Assembly (NCBI RefSeq): GCF_021018805.1 | Contig: NC_086254.1 | Span: 29,573,300 to 29,637,299, forward strand | DNA length: 64,000 nucleotides | Origin: Prinia subflava | Taxonomy: Eukaryota > Chordata > Aves > Passeriformes > Cisticolidae | Direction of reading: 5' to 3' | Shown: positions 37,161-49,800 of the stretch, one piece after another | Layout of the letters: the number at the start of each line of letters is the position of its first letter | Position numbering within the stretch: the first letter of the stretch is position 1 | Notes under the pieces: model-generated | What the model was told of the DNA's origin: nothing | What the model saw: only the letters and a program-made list of their open reading frames with translations | The model's database searches: none | Program-made: the position numbers and the translations under genes

Positions 37161-38869
37161 TGGCAGGGGTCTGCATGCAAAGGGAACACCCAGTCTCCTA
37201 ACCAACGTTCGTGTTGTCCTTGGTTGGGCTCTGTGTATCTTACACAGTCTATAGATTGAATAAATGCTGTTCTTTAAGCCACCAGTGAAGGGCCTCTCAA
37301 AAATCAATCACTTTGTGGGCCCACCTTCTGCTAAAGCTACCCAACATCTCAGAGGAGCAGTCATTTAACGTACAGCGCTGCCTATTAGAGTTGGCTCCTC
37401 ACCCCAATTTCGGAACAGAGACTGCCTGTCCTGGGCACAGGCTGCAGTGGGACGGTCGCTGAGCTCACCCGGGACACGGGCACGAGGATTTTCCAACACA
37501 AACCACCTCTGCCCTCCCCGGAGAGCCCCGAGCCGGGTCTGAAGGTGGCTGTAACAAAGAGAATATTGAGAGCGAACACAAGGGGCAGGGTGGCAGGGCT
37601 GTGTGGTGGGGGTCGGGAAACTTCGCCCCAGGGAGTGTCTTTGAGGAATATAGATCTAATTTCTTCTGTCACCGTTCAGAGAGTTTCAGTTTAATCGAGG
37701 GCATGGGTATTCCCCTGCCAAGGAGGAGCGGGCATTAGGAGGCTTCCTACTGACCAATAATCCTCAGAGCAGGGTTGAAATGAGGATAATTACAGAAACA
37801 GGACAAAGGAAAATGCAGCAGGGGAAAAAGCACAGTCAGATCTAACAAGCAGAGCCCTCAAAATTAAGGCTGTAACCAACCCTGTATGCAAATCACTGTT
37901 TCCAGCCAGCAAATATCCTCCTCCCCGCATGGCCAGCAGGTCCCTGTTTCCTCCCCGGTTCCACAAGGAATGCAGTGAAGGTAACCTCGGGGTCTGGGCA
38001 TTGCCACAGCCTCCCTGCACACGCAGCAGCACTCTCCTCTCCACCCCGGCTGGATGCCGGATGCCGGAGCTGCCTCCTCAGCATCCCACTCCCTGCAGCG
38101 ATCCTCCCCTGACTCCTCGCGTCTCTCCATCCCCTCCTCAGCCTTGTGACTGCTCTCCCTGTGATGATTATTTAGCTTTGGGAAGCAGGTGAGATGCAAG
38201 CAGTATCAAAGCCACTGGGTATAAGAAGCTGTATCAAGTCAGTGCCTCCAGGATTAGGGAGGTTTATATCTGGCAATATACCCAAATGTTGACCTAGGAT
38301 TTAAGAGGACACGTGTGCTGTAGAGTACCTCTCCGAGGGGCCCACGCCCCTCGGGTTCCTCCTTCCACACCCAGCATTGCTCACCAGTATTCAAGGCATG
38401 AGTCAGAGCCCATAATATCTCAGGAAGGCTTAAAACCCCTCAGGTTTAAATAGCAATAAGAATTCAGTAGGGAAGCAGAATGGGAAGAAGGGAAGCTTTT
38501 ACCCTGTCCTGGTGTTGGGCCATTATTAGAAGTCACCTGCCTCCACAAGGAGTAAAAGATTTCAGGAGCAAAGCTCAGCCCTAACAGAGGTGCTTGGAAT
38601 TCGCTGGCATTTTGGGTGCTGAGGAGTCCCTGACACCTTCAAGCCATCCTCCTTTTCCCTATATTTGCTTAGCACCTGTCTGTCTCTGCACCTTCCCCGT
38701 GTCTCCTTCTCGGTCTCTATGTGCTGTGCCCCACAGTCCTCACCTTCCCTTTCCTCTCATCCTCCCCACCTTCCCAGAGCTGTGAGCGCTCTCTCCTCTC
38801 AGCTCCTCTCCATCAGCTCTTTTCCCTCCCCAGTGTCCTTTGTCTTCCCCACCTCCTCTAGTTCCACCT

Positions 38870-39560
38870 CTCTGAGGACCCGCACCGCCGGGACCCTCTG
38901 CCCCAGGCCCACCCTCCGGGCCCCGCTGCCCCTGCACCTCCTCAGTCCCTGCTCATCCCTCCGAGCCCGGCCGCCTCCGGCAGCCGCCGATCGCTGCGGG
39001 GAGGCGCCGCTGCCCGCTGCCCTCCGTGCCCGGCCCCGAGCGGCGACAGCCATTTCAGGCAGCGCTGTCCCGGGGCCGGGGCCCGGCCATGGCGCTGCCA
39101 GCGCCCAGCCCGGCACCTTTGTTCTCGGCAGCCGCCCCGGGCACGCCGGGCCCCCGCCCGGGCCGGGACGGGGGCGGCGCGGCGGGAGGGGACGGGGAGC
39201 GCCCGGGCAGCGCCGAGCGGCGGCGCGGGGTGACATCTGCCGCGGCGGGGAGGGAGGCAGGGCCGGGCCGGGCTGGGGCCCGCCGGCAGGTAGCGGGTAA
39301 CCACGGCAACCGGCGGTAATCCGCTCCCCCGGGCCCGCCGCCGCCGCCCCGCGCCCGCTGCCCCCGCGCCCCGCCCGCCGCGGACCGGCCCGGGGCAGGC
39401 ACCGGCGGCGGCGGGGCCCGCTCTGGCCGGTCCCGCACCACGCCGAGCCTGGGACGGGCGGGCAGGGCAGGGTCCGGGGCGGGATCCTGCCGGCCCCAGG
39501 CACCGCCATCCCGCCGGAGCTCTGCGCACCTCTGCAGCCCCACTGCAGCCCTGCCGCGCT
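38870..39560. promoter_or_regulatory. Intron-1 CpG island with RFX-type X-box
   Basis: About 700 bp of CpG-dense DNA lies in intron 1, about 3 kb upstream of exon 2. It could be an alternative NOL4L promoter, a promoter for an antisense RNA or a CpG-rich enhancer. A fair minus-strand donor (GGAAG|gtgagg, exon end 38,744) lies just past its left edge. A plus-strand CAG|gtagcg lies at about 39,290. Direction cannot be settled from sequence. A 20-21 bp minisatellite abuts its right side. Confidence 0.55.
39297..39310. promoter_or_regulatory. Perfect X-box (RFX-binding) motif
   Basis: The 14-mer GTAACCACGGCAAC fits the RFX consensus GTNRCC-N(0-3)-RGYAAC with a two-base spacer. It lies inside the intron-1 CpG island. 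RFX factors use such sites at ciliary and neuronal gene promoters; whether this one is bound is not shown. Confidence 0.5.
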
Positions 39561-39830
39561 CCCACAGCCCCGCCACACCCCCGCACGGACCTGCCCTGGC
39601 TCTCAGAGTCCCGTCAGGCTCCCACACGGACCTGCCACGGCTCCCACAGCCCTGTCAGGCTCCCACACGGACCTGCCACGGCTCCCTCAAGGACCTGCCA
39701 TGCTCCCATACAGACCTGCCATGGCTCCCATAGCCCTGCCATGCTCCCACACAGCCCTGCCATGTTCCCACATGGACCTGCCGTGCTCCCACACAGCCCT
39801 GCCACCGCTCCTACACAGCCCGGTCCTGCC
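39535..39830. repeat. 20-21 bp minisatellite beside the intron-1 CpG island
   Basis: Units alternate between GGCTCCCACACGGACCTGCC and GGCTCCCACAGCCCTGCC types, about 12 or more in a row, with the cleanest at 39,605-39,825. Because most units are 20-21 bp, reading frames stay open over it, which explains the repetitive ORFs on the minus strand. It is not a gene. Confidence 0.85.
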
Positions 39831-41230
39831 TTGGAGCCTGGCAGCAGCACCCACACATCTCCGTGACCGGCCTCCTCCACCCACCCAGCTCCCTCTGCGC
39901 CCAGCAACCCGCTCTGTCTCTCCCTTTCCTGTGTCTACCCATTCCTCAGCAGCCCGGCCTGGGTGTGAAAACTGCCATAAAGGGAGATTTTCACAGCCAA
40001 ACTGCAGCACTGATGAGCCAGCCCTGTGTTCTGTGGGGCAGCAGATCTCTGGCCAGCAGCTGCCACCTGATCCAGTTCACGCTGCCCGCGGTGACCTCCA
40101 CCCCAAGCCCCGGCGAGCTGCCACCACCCCAGCGAAACCAGACTCCCAACCCAGGCAGCTCCAGGGAGGCCAAGGATGACAGCAGGCTTCACACACAGGA
40201 CTTCTCCATCCTGCAAGCCCTTCCCCAGCCTGGACTTGGGTTTAACAGAACCTGGGGGCATTTAACCCGAGCTCTCCACAGCCTGCATGCTCCCAGCTCC
40301 TCAGCTCTTCAGACTGACTGGGGCAGACACTGCCAGAGGAACTGGAAACTGCCCGTTCTGGGCTCAGCAGCGTGGAGTGTCTTGGCTCTGCCCTTGCACT
40401 GGCTGGCAGGGCAACACCTGCCTTCTCCAGTGGGACTGGCAGTTCTCCTGGGGCCCAGGAAGCTACCCCGCTTCACAGCTCTGCAGGGAAGCATCCCTTT
40501 TCCAAGGGGGTTATGGGAGGGCCATCAGCCTGGGACTGCTGGAGCAGGAGTGGGATGGGAGGGAGTGCCGACTGCTTCCCCATCTGCTGTGCTCAACGGC
40601 AGATAAAACACTGCCCTGGCCCTCGCGCCAGGGGCTGATACCAGCCGAATTTAGCTTCCTGTGAGTCAAAAGCCGCTTCCTGCCAGCAGAGCCCTGCCTG
40701 ATAATGGCTGTGCTCTGCTCTCTGCCCGGGAGCAGACCCCCTGCCCTCGCCTCTCCTTGCACTTCCCACATGAAAGCGTTCCCTTCTGTATCTCCCAACC
40801 ACAGCATCTCCCCGCCCCAGTACAGAGTCGCACGTTAAACTAATTTCCTGCTGCTGGCTGGAAGGGCCAGTGTCACCCTCATCCCTGGGACAGCCGAGCT
40901 GGATGTTTGGGGACAGCCGTATCGAGCTGTCCCTCAAGGTCACCTCCCTTGTACACACAGACAGGCCACGTCGCTCGCTCTGCCTGTGCTCCAGCTGCTG
41001 CCTGTGGGACACAGCCACTGTCCCCAGCCAGGTCAGGATCAGAGTTCTCCTGTCCCATGCTGGAGTTACCCCATGGCATGACCGTGGGTTCCCAGCCTAC
41101 ACCAGCAGCAGTGCCATTCCTGTGGCACTCACCCATCCCTCACCCTTTCTTCCAGCCCTGGGTGGTTCATTCTGCAGCACAAAGCAGGATCCCTTTTTTG
41201 AGATAAGCAAAAGTGGGGTTTGGGTTTTGT

Positions 41231-41675
41231 CTGAGCACTTTGCTGCTCTTTCCTCTTTGAAGTGCCTTTCTAATTTTCTACAAGGTGTATTTTGTTCTAA
41301 GGGAATTTTTTGTCTTCTGACAAAAATGCTTGGCTGGACAAGGGAGTGGATGTGCACAGGATAAAGCAGTTGAGACCTACTGGGATCAGAAACTGTGACA
41401 TACAGGATGGGATGTAATCCTGCCATGATGCCAGAGACTTCCCATCAATATCTCCAGAGATCATAGAAACACAGAATGGTTTGGATTAGAAGGGACCTTG
41501 AAAACCCTCTAGTTCCAATCTGTCTGCCATGGACACTTTCCTCTAGACCAGATTTCTCCAAGCCCCATCCAACCTGGCCTTGAACATTCCCAGGGATGGG
41601 GCAACCACAGCTTCTCTGGGCAACTTGTGCCAGTTATCCTGCCACCCTCACAGGGAAGAATTTCCTCTGAACACC
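41231..41675 (-). mobile_element. Composite repeat copy A: unknown unit plus CR1 3' end
   Basis: Bases 41,461-41,675 are a minus-strand CR1 3' region (CATAGAAACACAGAATGGTT, AGAAGGGACCTT, CCCCATCCAACCTGGCC, GGGATGGGGCAACCACAGCT). The 230 bases to its left, past the CR1 3' terminus, are not CR1, yet they align throughout with 57,318-57,543, where they again directly abut a CR1 end. The left unit includes GCTGCTCTTTCCTCTTT and AAAGCAGTTGAGACCTACT. Confidence 0.8.
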
Positions 41676-43560
41676 ATGATTCCTCAAGTCCATCCCCCTG
41701 GGCAGCCCATGGCCACCCTGTGTCCACCTGTGCCAGTGCTGTGGCCACCACCAGCCCACAGCCCACAGCCCACCTCTGCAACTACTCCTCCTGCACAGGC
41801 TTCAGCACCAAAACAGACATTTTATTTCAATATGGACTCTTACAACTTTTGATCAAGAAACTGTTCTTGGTACTTCTCATCTCTGGGAAGTCAGCCCTTG
41901 ATTGGCTTCTATATTTAGACTTCTCCAGGGCTTTAGGAAGTTCACTCCTCATGGTATTTAGGTGTAGGATGAAAGCAGCTTTTGCGGGGGATATGTTAAA
42001 CCACAGCAGGCTCCCTCTGCTAATGCTGCGAGGAGAAAGAGGAGCTAGATTCCTCGAACTTCCCTCTTCCTCTTGCCCCTCATGCCACGGGCACAGTGCG
42101 TGCCTTAGAAATAGGCACCAGGGAGACACTGGGCTGAAAACAGTATCAGCTGTATTGCTCATAATAAAAGAACCCACAAGCAGATGATGGGAAATGCTTT
42201 GACTGACAGATTTTGCTCTTTTTTCTCCTGGAAATATTTTGCTAGGAAATTTTTTCTGATCATTTCTGGTTGAAAAATAGGAGAAAAGCAGTTGCTAAAA
42301 TGCTGATGGTGCTTCCCTGTGCAGAGCATTTTGTGTTGTGTCTTGTTGCACCAAGCAAACACGAAGCCCCATCCTGCACTTAGAGCTCCAGCTCACTGCA
42401 GTGAAAACAGGCCCAGCCCTCCTGAGCAACTGAGCATCCCTCTAGCCCAAGAGGGCTCATTTCTCCCAGGGAAACTGAGGCACGAGAAGAAACAATTTTC
42501 CTGACTCTGTGCTGACTCAGGCTGAGACTGGGGGCATTCACATTGTTTCTCTACCCAGAACTGTACACAATACTATTTTTTTTTCCCCAAAGTAAATACT
42601 TCCTCATGAGGAGAGCCGGGTGCTTTATTTTTAGCTGGCAAACACAGCTGAGGTGTGTGTCTTTCACGGGGTACAGGCGCCTCTTCAGAGCAAGCTGCTC
42701 TTTCAGCCACCACAGCTGAGCCGTGGAGATGGGTCCAGGCCTTTGCTCTGACCTCAGCTTATTCCTCCCCTGGCTTCCAGGCCTGGGAATGAAAACAGAG
42801 CGGCCTGTGAGGGGTGAGCCTGGAAATGGCAGCCCTGCCTCCAGCTGTGGGGAGGGCCCAGGTGCAGGGTGCCAAGGGGAGGCTGGGTGTGCTCGGGGTC
42901 TGGTGGGCAGCTGGGGATGGGCTGCCGTCCATCCCAGGGCTGCCATCCATCCCAGCGCTGCCTGAAGGACAGAGGAGAAGCCCAGCAGGAAGAGATTCTT
43001 GCTCTGCTGCCTGCTTAGAGGCTCTTTGGATGCCTGCTCTGCCCGGGAGGCAGAGGACATTTTGCACGGCGCAAGAGAGCAGAGCTGCCTCCCTGCCAGC
43101 GCCAGGCTGTGTGCCGGCGGGGAAGCCGCAGGAGCAGCTGGATCTGGCAGGCAGAGGCAAGCAAAATGCTCCCCAAAAAATGTGACCCTGCACCTGCTGG
43201 CCAGGAGCGAGGGGGAGCTGGCTCTTTCAGGGATAACAAAGTGCTGGGTGCCACGGGGCAGCCCGAGCTGCTGTTGGAGCACTGTTTCACTTGGGTTTGG
43301 TGAGAAACGTTCCTGCAGCCTCGTGAGTGGAGCACCTGACTGACCTTCCTGGGAAATTGCTCCCTGGGGCTGTGGACTTCCCACTCCCTGTCAGCTGGTG
43401 AGCATCACCCTCCTCTTGGAGGTACGCGGGACCTGTGCGGGAGCAGTGCCACACTGTGGGGCCCAACAGGGGAGAGGTCACGAGCATTATTATCTGGGGG
43501 TTATTATAAGGTTGCAGTATTTCTTACTATTTTGGAATAGGCAGGGTTTGCACAGAGGAA

Positions 43561-43720
43561 CTGTGGATATTCCATTGCTGCAAGTGCTCAAGGTCAGGTT
43601 GGACAGGGCTTGGAGCAACGTGGTCTAGTGGAAGGTGTCCCTGCCCATGGCAGGAGGTGGGAACGAGATGATTTTTAAGGTCCATTCCCACCCAAACCCT
43701 CCGGGATTCTATGATTCTAA
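43561..43720 (+). mobile_element. CR1 LINE 3' fragment
   Basis: CTCAAGGTCAGGTTGGACAG, GGCTTGGAGCAACGTGGTCT, AGGTGTCCCTGCCCATGGCA, AACGAGATGATTTTTAAGGT and the terminal GGGATTCTATGATTCT match the CR1 3' end, including its octamer-like terminal repeat. The preserved terminus marks a true 3' end. Confidence 0.9.
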
Positions 43721-43831
43721 AATTTGAGTTTGGTGGGTTTTTTAAAAATATATCTGCAAAGGTAGGCAGTGATTTCTTAACGTTATTTGCATCTTGGTTT
43801 AGGTGATTTGGGAGAGAATGCTATCAGAATG

Positions 43832-43852
43832 AAAAAAAAAAAGGGGGGGGGG
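43832..43852 (+). repeat. Poly-A/poly-G run
   Basis: Eleven A residues are followed directly by ten G residues. Such a run is prone to sequencing and assembly length error. Confidence 0.9.
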
Positions 43853-46800
43853 ATGGTGGTAAACTGCATTAACAACCAAAAGAGTTTTTATATTCCACAG
43901 CATCCTGGAAAAAAAATACAACTAGGAATCTAAAGAATACTGACAATATGTAGCTGTAACACAAACTCAGAACATGTTGAGAGGTGGCTTTTCCTTGAAG
44001 TAACTTATCACTGTGAGCGATCTCCCCAGCACCAGGCACTAATCTAATAAAAATCACAACCAAAGCAAAATCCTTTGAGTCAGAGGGGGGCCAAGGTAAC
44101 TTGTCACTGTAACAAATGATGAGCTGACCTGTCTCAGCAAGGTGACCCCTCTATGCCTAGGAATAGACCCAGCAGTGTCAGGGCAGCCAGGTGACATCAT
44201 CACACCTACAGTGAGATTGTGGTGATGTCAAAATGAAACTGAGGAGGAGGAGATACGGAGCAGCAGCAGTTCAGCTTGTCAATGGTAAGAAAAATTATGT
44301 GAAATCAGTTACAAATGATGCTACAGCGATTCAAGGTCAGGCAGGGCTGAGAGGCTGAGCCCTGGATGTGTGGCATCCCAGTGCCAGCTCCCTGTGCCCT
44401 GGCAGTTCCCAGTATGTGGGCCACTGTCGGAGACTCCCACAGGAACAGCGTGATGTGCCTCTAGGGAAATGCTGACAGCTCAGCGGATGTTGGAGGGGGA
44501 TAAAAGGCCTGCACGCCCTCTCCTTCCAAATCAGCCTCCTCTCCAGGTCAGGGCATGGCAGGGATTGAGCTGCACCACCCCACAGTGGCTTCAGCACAGC
44601 CCGGCCCTGACACTGGAGCCTGGAAACATCGACTGCCACAGCCACGCACCACCACGTCTGCTCCCTGTGAGCCCACGCTGGGTTCAAGAAATAGGGACAT
44701 TATGGAGCCATAAAGGTCATGCTGGACTCCATCACACCCTTTCCCAACATGGGAACCCAGGAAAACATTTGTCCACTGCCCTCAGGGACATTGTGTTTAT
44801 CCTGGGCTCACTTGTATTTATCCTGGGCTCTGGTTCTGCAAGGCTGGAGGGTCCTACACAGGGAGTCAAGGTAGGGGCCACAGGGGACAGACAAAGATGG
44901 AATTCGTTTGTTCTCCCCCTGCATTCAGGTAAATCCACTCTGTATTCTGATTTGTGTCCATCATAATCACTCAAGGTGAACGCCAACCCATCAAAAGCCA
45001 AACTCAGACTTGTAGATAAACCCAGGAATGATTCCCCACTAACCTGGGATGACCAAGTGAAATTTTTTTGGGCTCTTAACTGAGACTACATGTTGGGGAA
45101 GCAGAAGCCAAGCATGGTCTTAAACACTCTGTCATGGTAATCCATCCACAGAGATCCCTCTCCCAGGTGTGACACTTCATCCCATCACAGCTGGTCTCAG
45201 TGCCACATCACTGCAGGCTGGACACATGGAGCATATGGAGTGGCCTCACATCTGGCTCTCCCTTGTCTTTTGTGAGTCTGCATCTCCAAACAGGGATGCT
45301 TTTGGGAGCAGAGGAAAAGGGGGGCAAAGCAAGCGGGGCAGGGAAGGCAGACAGTTAATACAACCTGCCCTCTGTGTGAGGAATAAATTGGCAGCTGACA
45401 GGTTATAATCTGTGCAAGCAGGATCTTCACAGGAGAGGTGAAGGCTCCATTGGGGGCCAATTGGATGGTTAATTAGGAGGACAAAGCAGAGGATTCGTGA
45501 AAATGTTTATGAAACAGTGCTTGGCAAGAGAGCCCCTGAGAAACGCACACCAGAGAGGAGCTGCTTTGGGCTGGGAGAGGAAACACGAGGGTGAAACAGC
45601 AGAACGAGCACTGAGAGGGAAAACAGCCATGCAAATGTCTGTGAGAGGACGGGGATTCCCAGGTGCCCTGCGGAGGAGTTCAGGGGAGGACCCGAGGACA
45701 CCTAATTTTTCTAGAAATACACGGGCTGTGTCCTCCCTCTCCCTCCTCCCTTTGCTGTCCCCACCCTGGTGCGGTGGGGAGCGGGCTCTGGGTGCTGGCA
45801 GGCACCGCTGCCGCAGCCGATTGGCGCCCACTGGCCGGGCAGAGAAGGGCACGAGGAAAGCAATTAAACCAGAGCTTTGATTGGGCTCACAGATGCCTGC
45901 TTGTGCTAGAAATGCCTGAGCTTCTTTCAGCGCCTCGGCGGTGGCTGGAGCCGGCCTGATCCCTCATCCCCTCCTCGGCGCGTCGCTGCTGCAGCAGCGG
46001 GAGCGTGACTGATGCTCTCTGTCCCACACACGGCTCCGAGAGCTCAGAGGTAGGAACCAGTTGCTAAGAGACAGGACTGTACTTTCCAGCCCACATCCAG
46101 ACCTTTGTCACCAGCTCAAGGGCTTTCTGCCGGATCCAAACGCCCGGCGCAGGTGAGCGGGAGCAGGCAGGCCTCCTCCCAGCTCCGCGAGCCACAGCAG
46201 CGCTCCAGCTGAGGATGGGAATGACAAACCCCAAAGCATCCCCAAGGGACCAGCTTACCTGGACTGGCTGCTTGTCCCAGTGCTGTGAGACTGCAAACTG
46301 GAACACCCTGCAGCACCTGGGAACCGGCGTGGGCGGTACCTGCAGCACCGGCACCCAGAAGGTTTTGGATGTCACCACAGTGTGGATGAGTGGATGACTT
46401 GGTATTTGCTTTGAGATCCCTCCTTCAAACACCAGCCAGGAGAGGAGTCTCAAACTTCAGTCTCCTTTTTTGAGGGGGTTCCTGGTGAGTTTGGATTCTT
46501 AGCCCAAACACTCCCATAAAGGCAACCCACTACCAAGTGGAAAGCCTGAACTTGAGCCACAGAGTCTGAGTGACCCCATCTTTTCCAGAGCACTCCCTCC
46601 CTCTTGGTGAGGAGCAAATCCATCAGAGCCTTTGCCCTTCTGTTGGAAGGCAAATCCATCCTCTGGGGCTGCCAAGCCAAAGCAGAGCAAGGACAGAGAG
46701 AAACCACTCACACAGCATTGTCTTCCTGGCTGTCACTCCGTGAAGGGCCCTGCACAGTGCCAGGAAGGCACAACCACCCTCCACTCCACTTCCAGAGGCT

Positions 46801-49800
46801 GCTGCCTTAACCTCAGACATGGACAATGTTACCCAAACTCTGCTCTGCTCTCTGCTCTCACACACAGCACAGACTGTCTGCAGTTATTTCTCCTCAAATA
46901 AATTGCTATTTTTTGGCACCAGCTATAAATGTGGCAGTCAGTAGCTTTCCAACAAAGACAATGATTTTGGCCAACAGGTACCTGCCCTTGCTACAATCAG
47001 CTAATTAAACCAGACATTGAAGCTCAGGGGTGGCTCTGGCCCATTCTCAATGTGATTCTTCAGAGGTGTGCACAGCTGATATGGGATCAGGGAAAGCTAA
47101 TTAATAATTTGCACTAAAGAAAGAGATATTAATATGCATCCCTCTGTCATGCCAATGCCAGAGCACCCATGCTGGCCAGGCCAGGTGGATGGACACTCCA
47201 CCAATGCTCCTCCACACCCCTGGGCTTTCCCTGCCATTTCCTTGTCCACAGTGTAAGTTCACAGACTGCTAATATCAAGCCTAACATAATGATAAAACTA
47301 AAACTGAACACGTTGTATCAGAAGGAGATTATTGCTGAGAATGGTCCTGAGAAAGTTCCCACTGAAATGACTGTGGCTGCCCCTCTGGGCTCTGCTGCAG
47401 ACTTTAGTCAGTGACTGAATTCCCCCTTCTGCCCGTGGTCAGAACAAGCCCCTCCGAGCAGTGACCCATGAGGAGAGCTGAGAACAGCCACGTACTGTCC
47501 TCACAGCCAGTCCTGTGCTCCTCATTAACTGCTCCTCATTAACTAAGCCCTGAGTGCCTGGACCCTCCTCCTGTGCAAAGGTGTGTGGGAACAACAGCCC
47601 CTTGTCAGACCTGGGGTTCTTTCCATTTCAGCCTCATTGACCAAGGCCTGGCAGAGCTGTGCTTTGATTGCTTGCTTTTGGACCTTCTTCAGAGTGACAC
47701 CCTTTGAGAATTACAAACATGAAAACAATTGCAGATGAAAGATATGTTTAGATAAATGTTATCCAAAAAGACTTCTCCTCTGGGTCAGCAATGCCATGCC
47801 TCTTCCTGGAATCATGTAGGATGTGCAGTGTAGATGGCAGAGAGTTATTTTTCAGAAACTGTTTGGTCAGACATTCCAGGGAACTGGAACCTTTGCTGAT
47901 GGAGTCCCAGGTCTCACAAGTGCTGGTGACCCAAGGATGAGGGTGGCTGGGATGGTGGGATCTCTGAGGCTGGGACGTGGCACTAATGACCCCACTACCT
48001 TTAATCAGGCTTGTAGGTTTGGCAGAAATAAAGCAAGAGCTGAATGAGGTGCTGGTTTCCCTCTTATCCTTAGAAGTGGCTTCAGCAGGCTGTCCTGAGA
48101 GGATGGGAGTGAGCAGGGAGTGGGCTTTGCTGTCAGATCTCCTAGTCCCAGCAGTGAGGAACTTCATTCTGCCAGTCTGTGTAACTGCAGATCATCAGAG
48201 CGCTTTAAATTCACCTTGCAAAGGCTTTAGCTACTGCCTGGTGAGCCTAAGCCAGCTCTTGGGCCCAGGGGATTGGGTGTCATTGCTCTTTTTGTGACTC
48301 CTACCACAAGCAGCTTCAGATGTAAAATCTGTGACTGATGTTGTGCAAACTTGGAGCTGAATCTGGAGGGGATGCTGATGTGGGAGATTTTCTTTAGATG
48401 GCGTTGAATGGGACCATGCACCCAGGCCAGAATTGTTCCAGTCTCCTAAGGGCACATTTAAATGTAAACCTGCCATTGGTTCCACTCCTTGGAAAAGCTG
48501 GTGCTGCCCCGTGTGCTCAGGGTGGGATCTCTCCACAGGTGAAAGCTCTGTGTGCTCTAAGTAAGGCTGGTGCAGTGAGAGTAATAGACAATTTCTCAGA
48601 TAATACCCTCAGGCCCATCTGCCTTGTCTAAGGCTCTTCTGAATGGTCTTGATTTATTTTTTTTATCACTTGAAGTCCCCAGAAAGTCTGAGTGGTTATT
48701 CACGCCGTGAAAACCTTCTGTTGACTGATGTTCTTAGAGGTTATAGATGTGCAGCTTTTTGGGGCACTGAATATGGGCATTGAAGGGTACTTGTATCAGG
48801 AAAAATGTAGCCTCTATTAGCTGTTGGAGCAGCATCTTTCTGACATGCCCGGCTCCTCAGCTCCGGCATTCTGCCACTGTGCTGTGCTGTCCCACGGCCT
48901 GGCACCGCAGCTTTGACAGCACAACACTCCCTGTCTCTGGAGCTCAAATGAATTTAAGGATAGGCTGTGCTGTGAGATTTATCTGCTGTCCCGTGGGATA
49001 GTTTTCCTGCTGTCTATGGAAGCGTCCATCCATCCTGCATTTTGGACTGGCCAATTATATTCCCAGTGCTCCCCCCACCGCAGCATCGTTCCTCAGGTGA
49101 GTTTCACCAGGCATGACCGTGAAATAATTTTGGACATCTGTTTCCAGGGGAGCTGGCACAGGTGAGCCGTACCTGTACAACAGCAGCAACCCACTCGAGC
49201 AGTGCCCTCATCCTGTTAGCGATGCCTACAGAGCCCCAGAGCCTCGTGTCAGCGCTGCGGGGGACGGGCAGAGAGCAGCAAAGCAGAATCCAACGTGGGC
49301 AGCACTGCAGAGCCTGCCTGGTCCCCACGGCTCCGCACAGCCCCCGAAGGGCCGCGCTGACGCCAGGCTTCCCCTGCTCATCCCGCAGCCCCCCAGCCTG
49401 CACCACGGCCTGCCAGCACCAATCTGTCCTGGCCGCCACGCTGGAGTTGTGACAAGCTCCCACCGCACACGGCCAAGTACAGCATCGATTTAGAGAGCAG
49501 CTAACGCCCGAGCCCAAGTCTGAGGAGAACCCTCCCCTGCACACCCGCTGCTCCGGCCACAGCCATCTGCTCCGCCGGTTGTCACCCAGCCCTGTCCATT
49601 TCCCTGCACCGGGGCTCCATCTCGCTCCACTTTTGTCTGGGAAAGGCTGTCTAAATGATGCTAAATGCTCAGGACAAGAGGGACATGAGATTATAATGAA
49701 CTGCATCTTAGCACCTTGTCACGGACAAATTCTCCCACAGTTCTTAGCAGAGCTGGGGAGGAGGATGAGTGCTGCCCATCTAGTGCCAATATTCAGTCCA

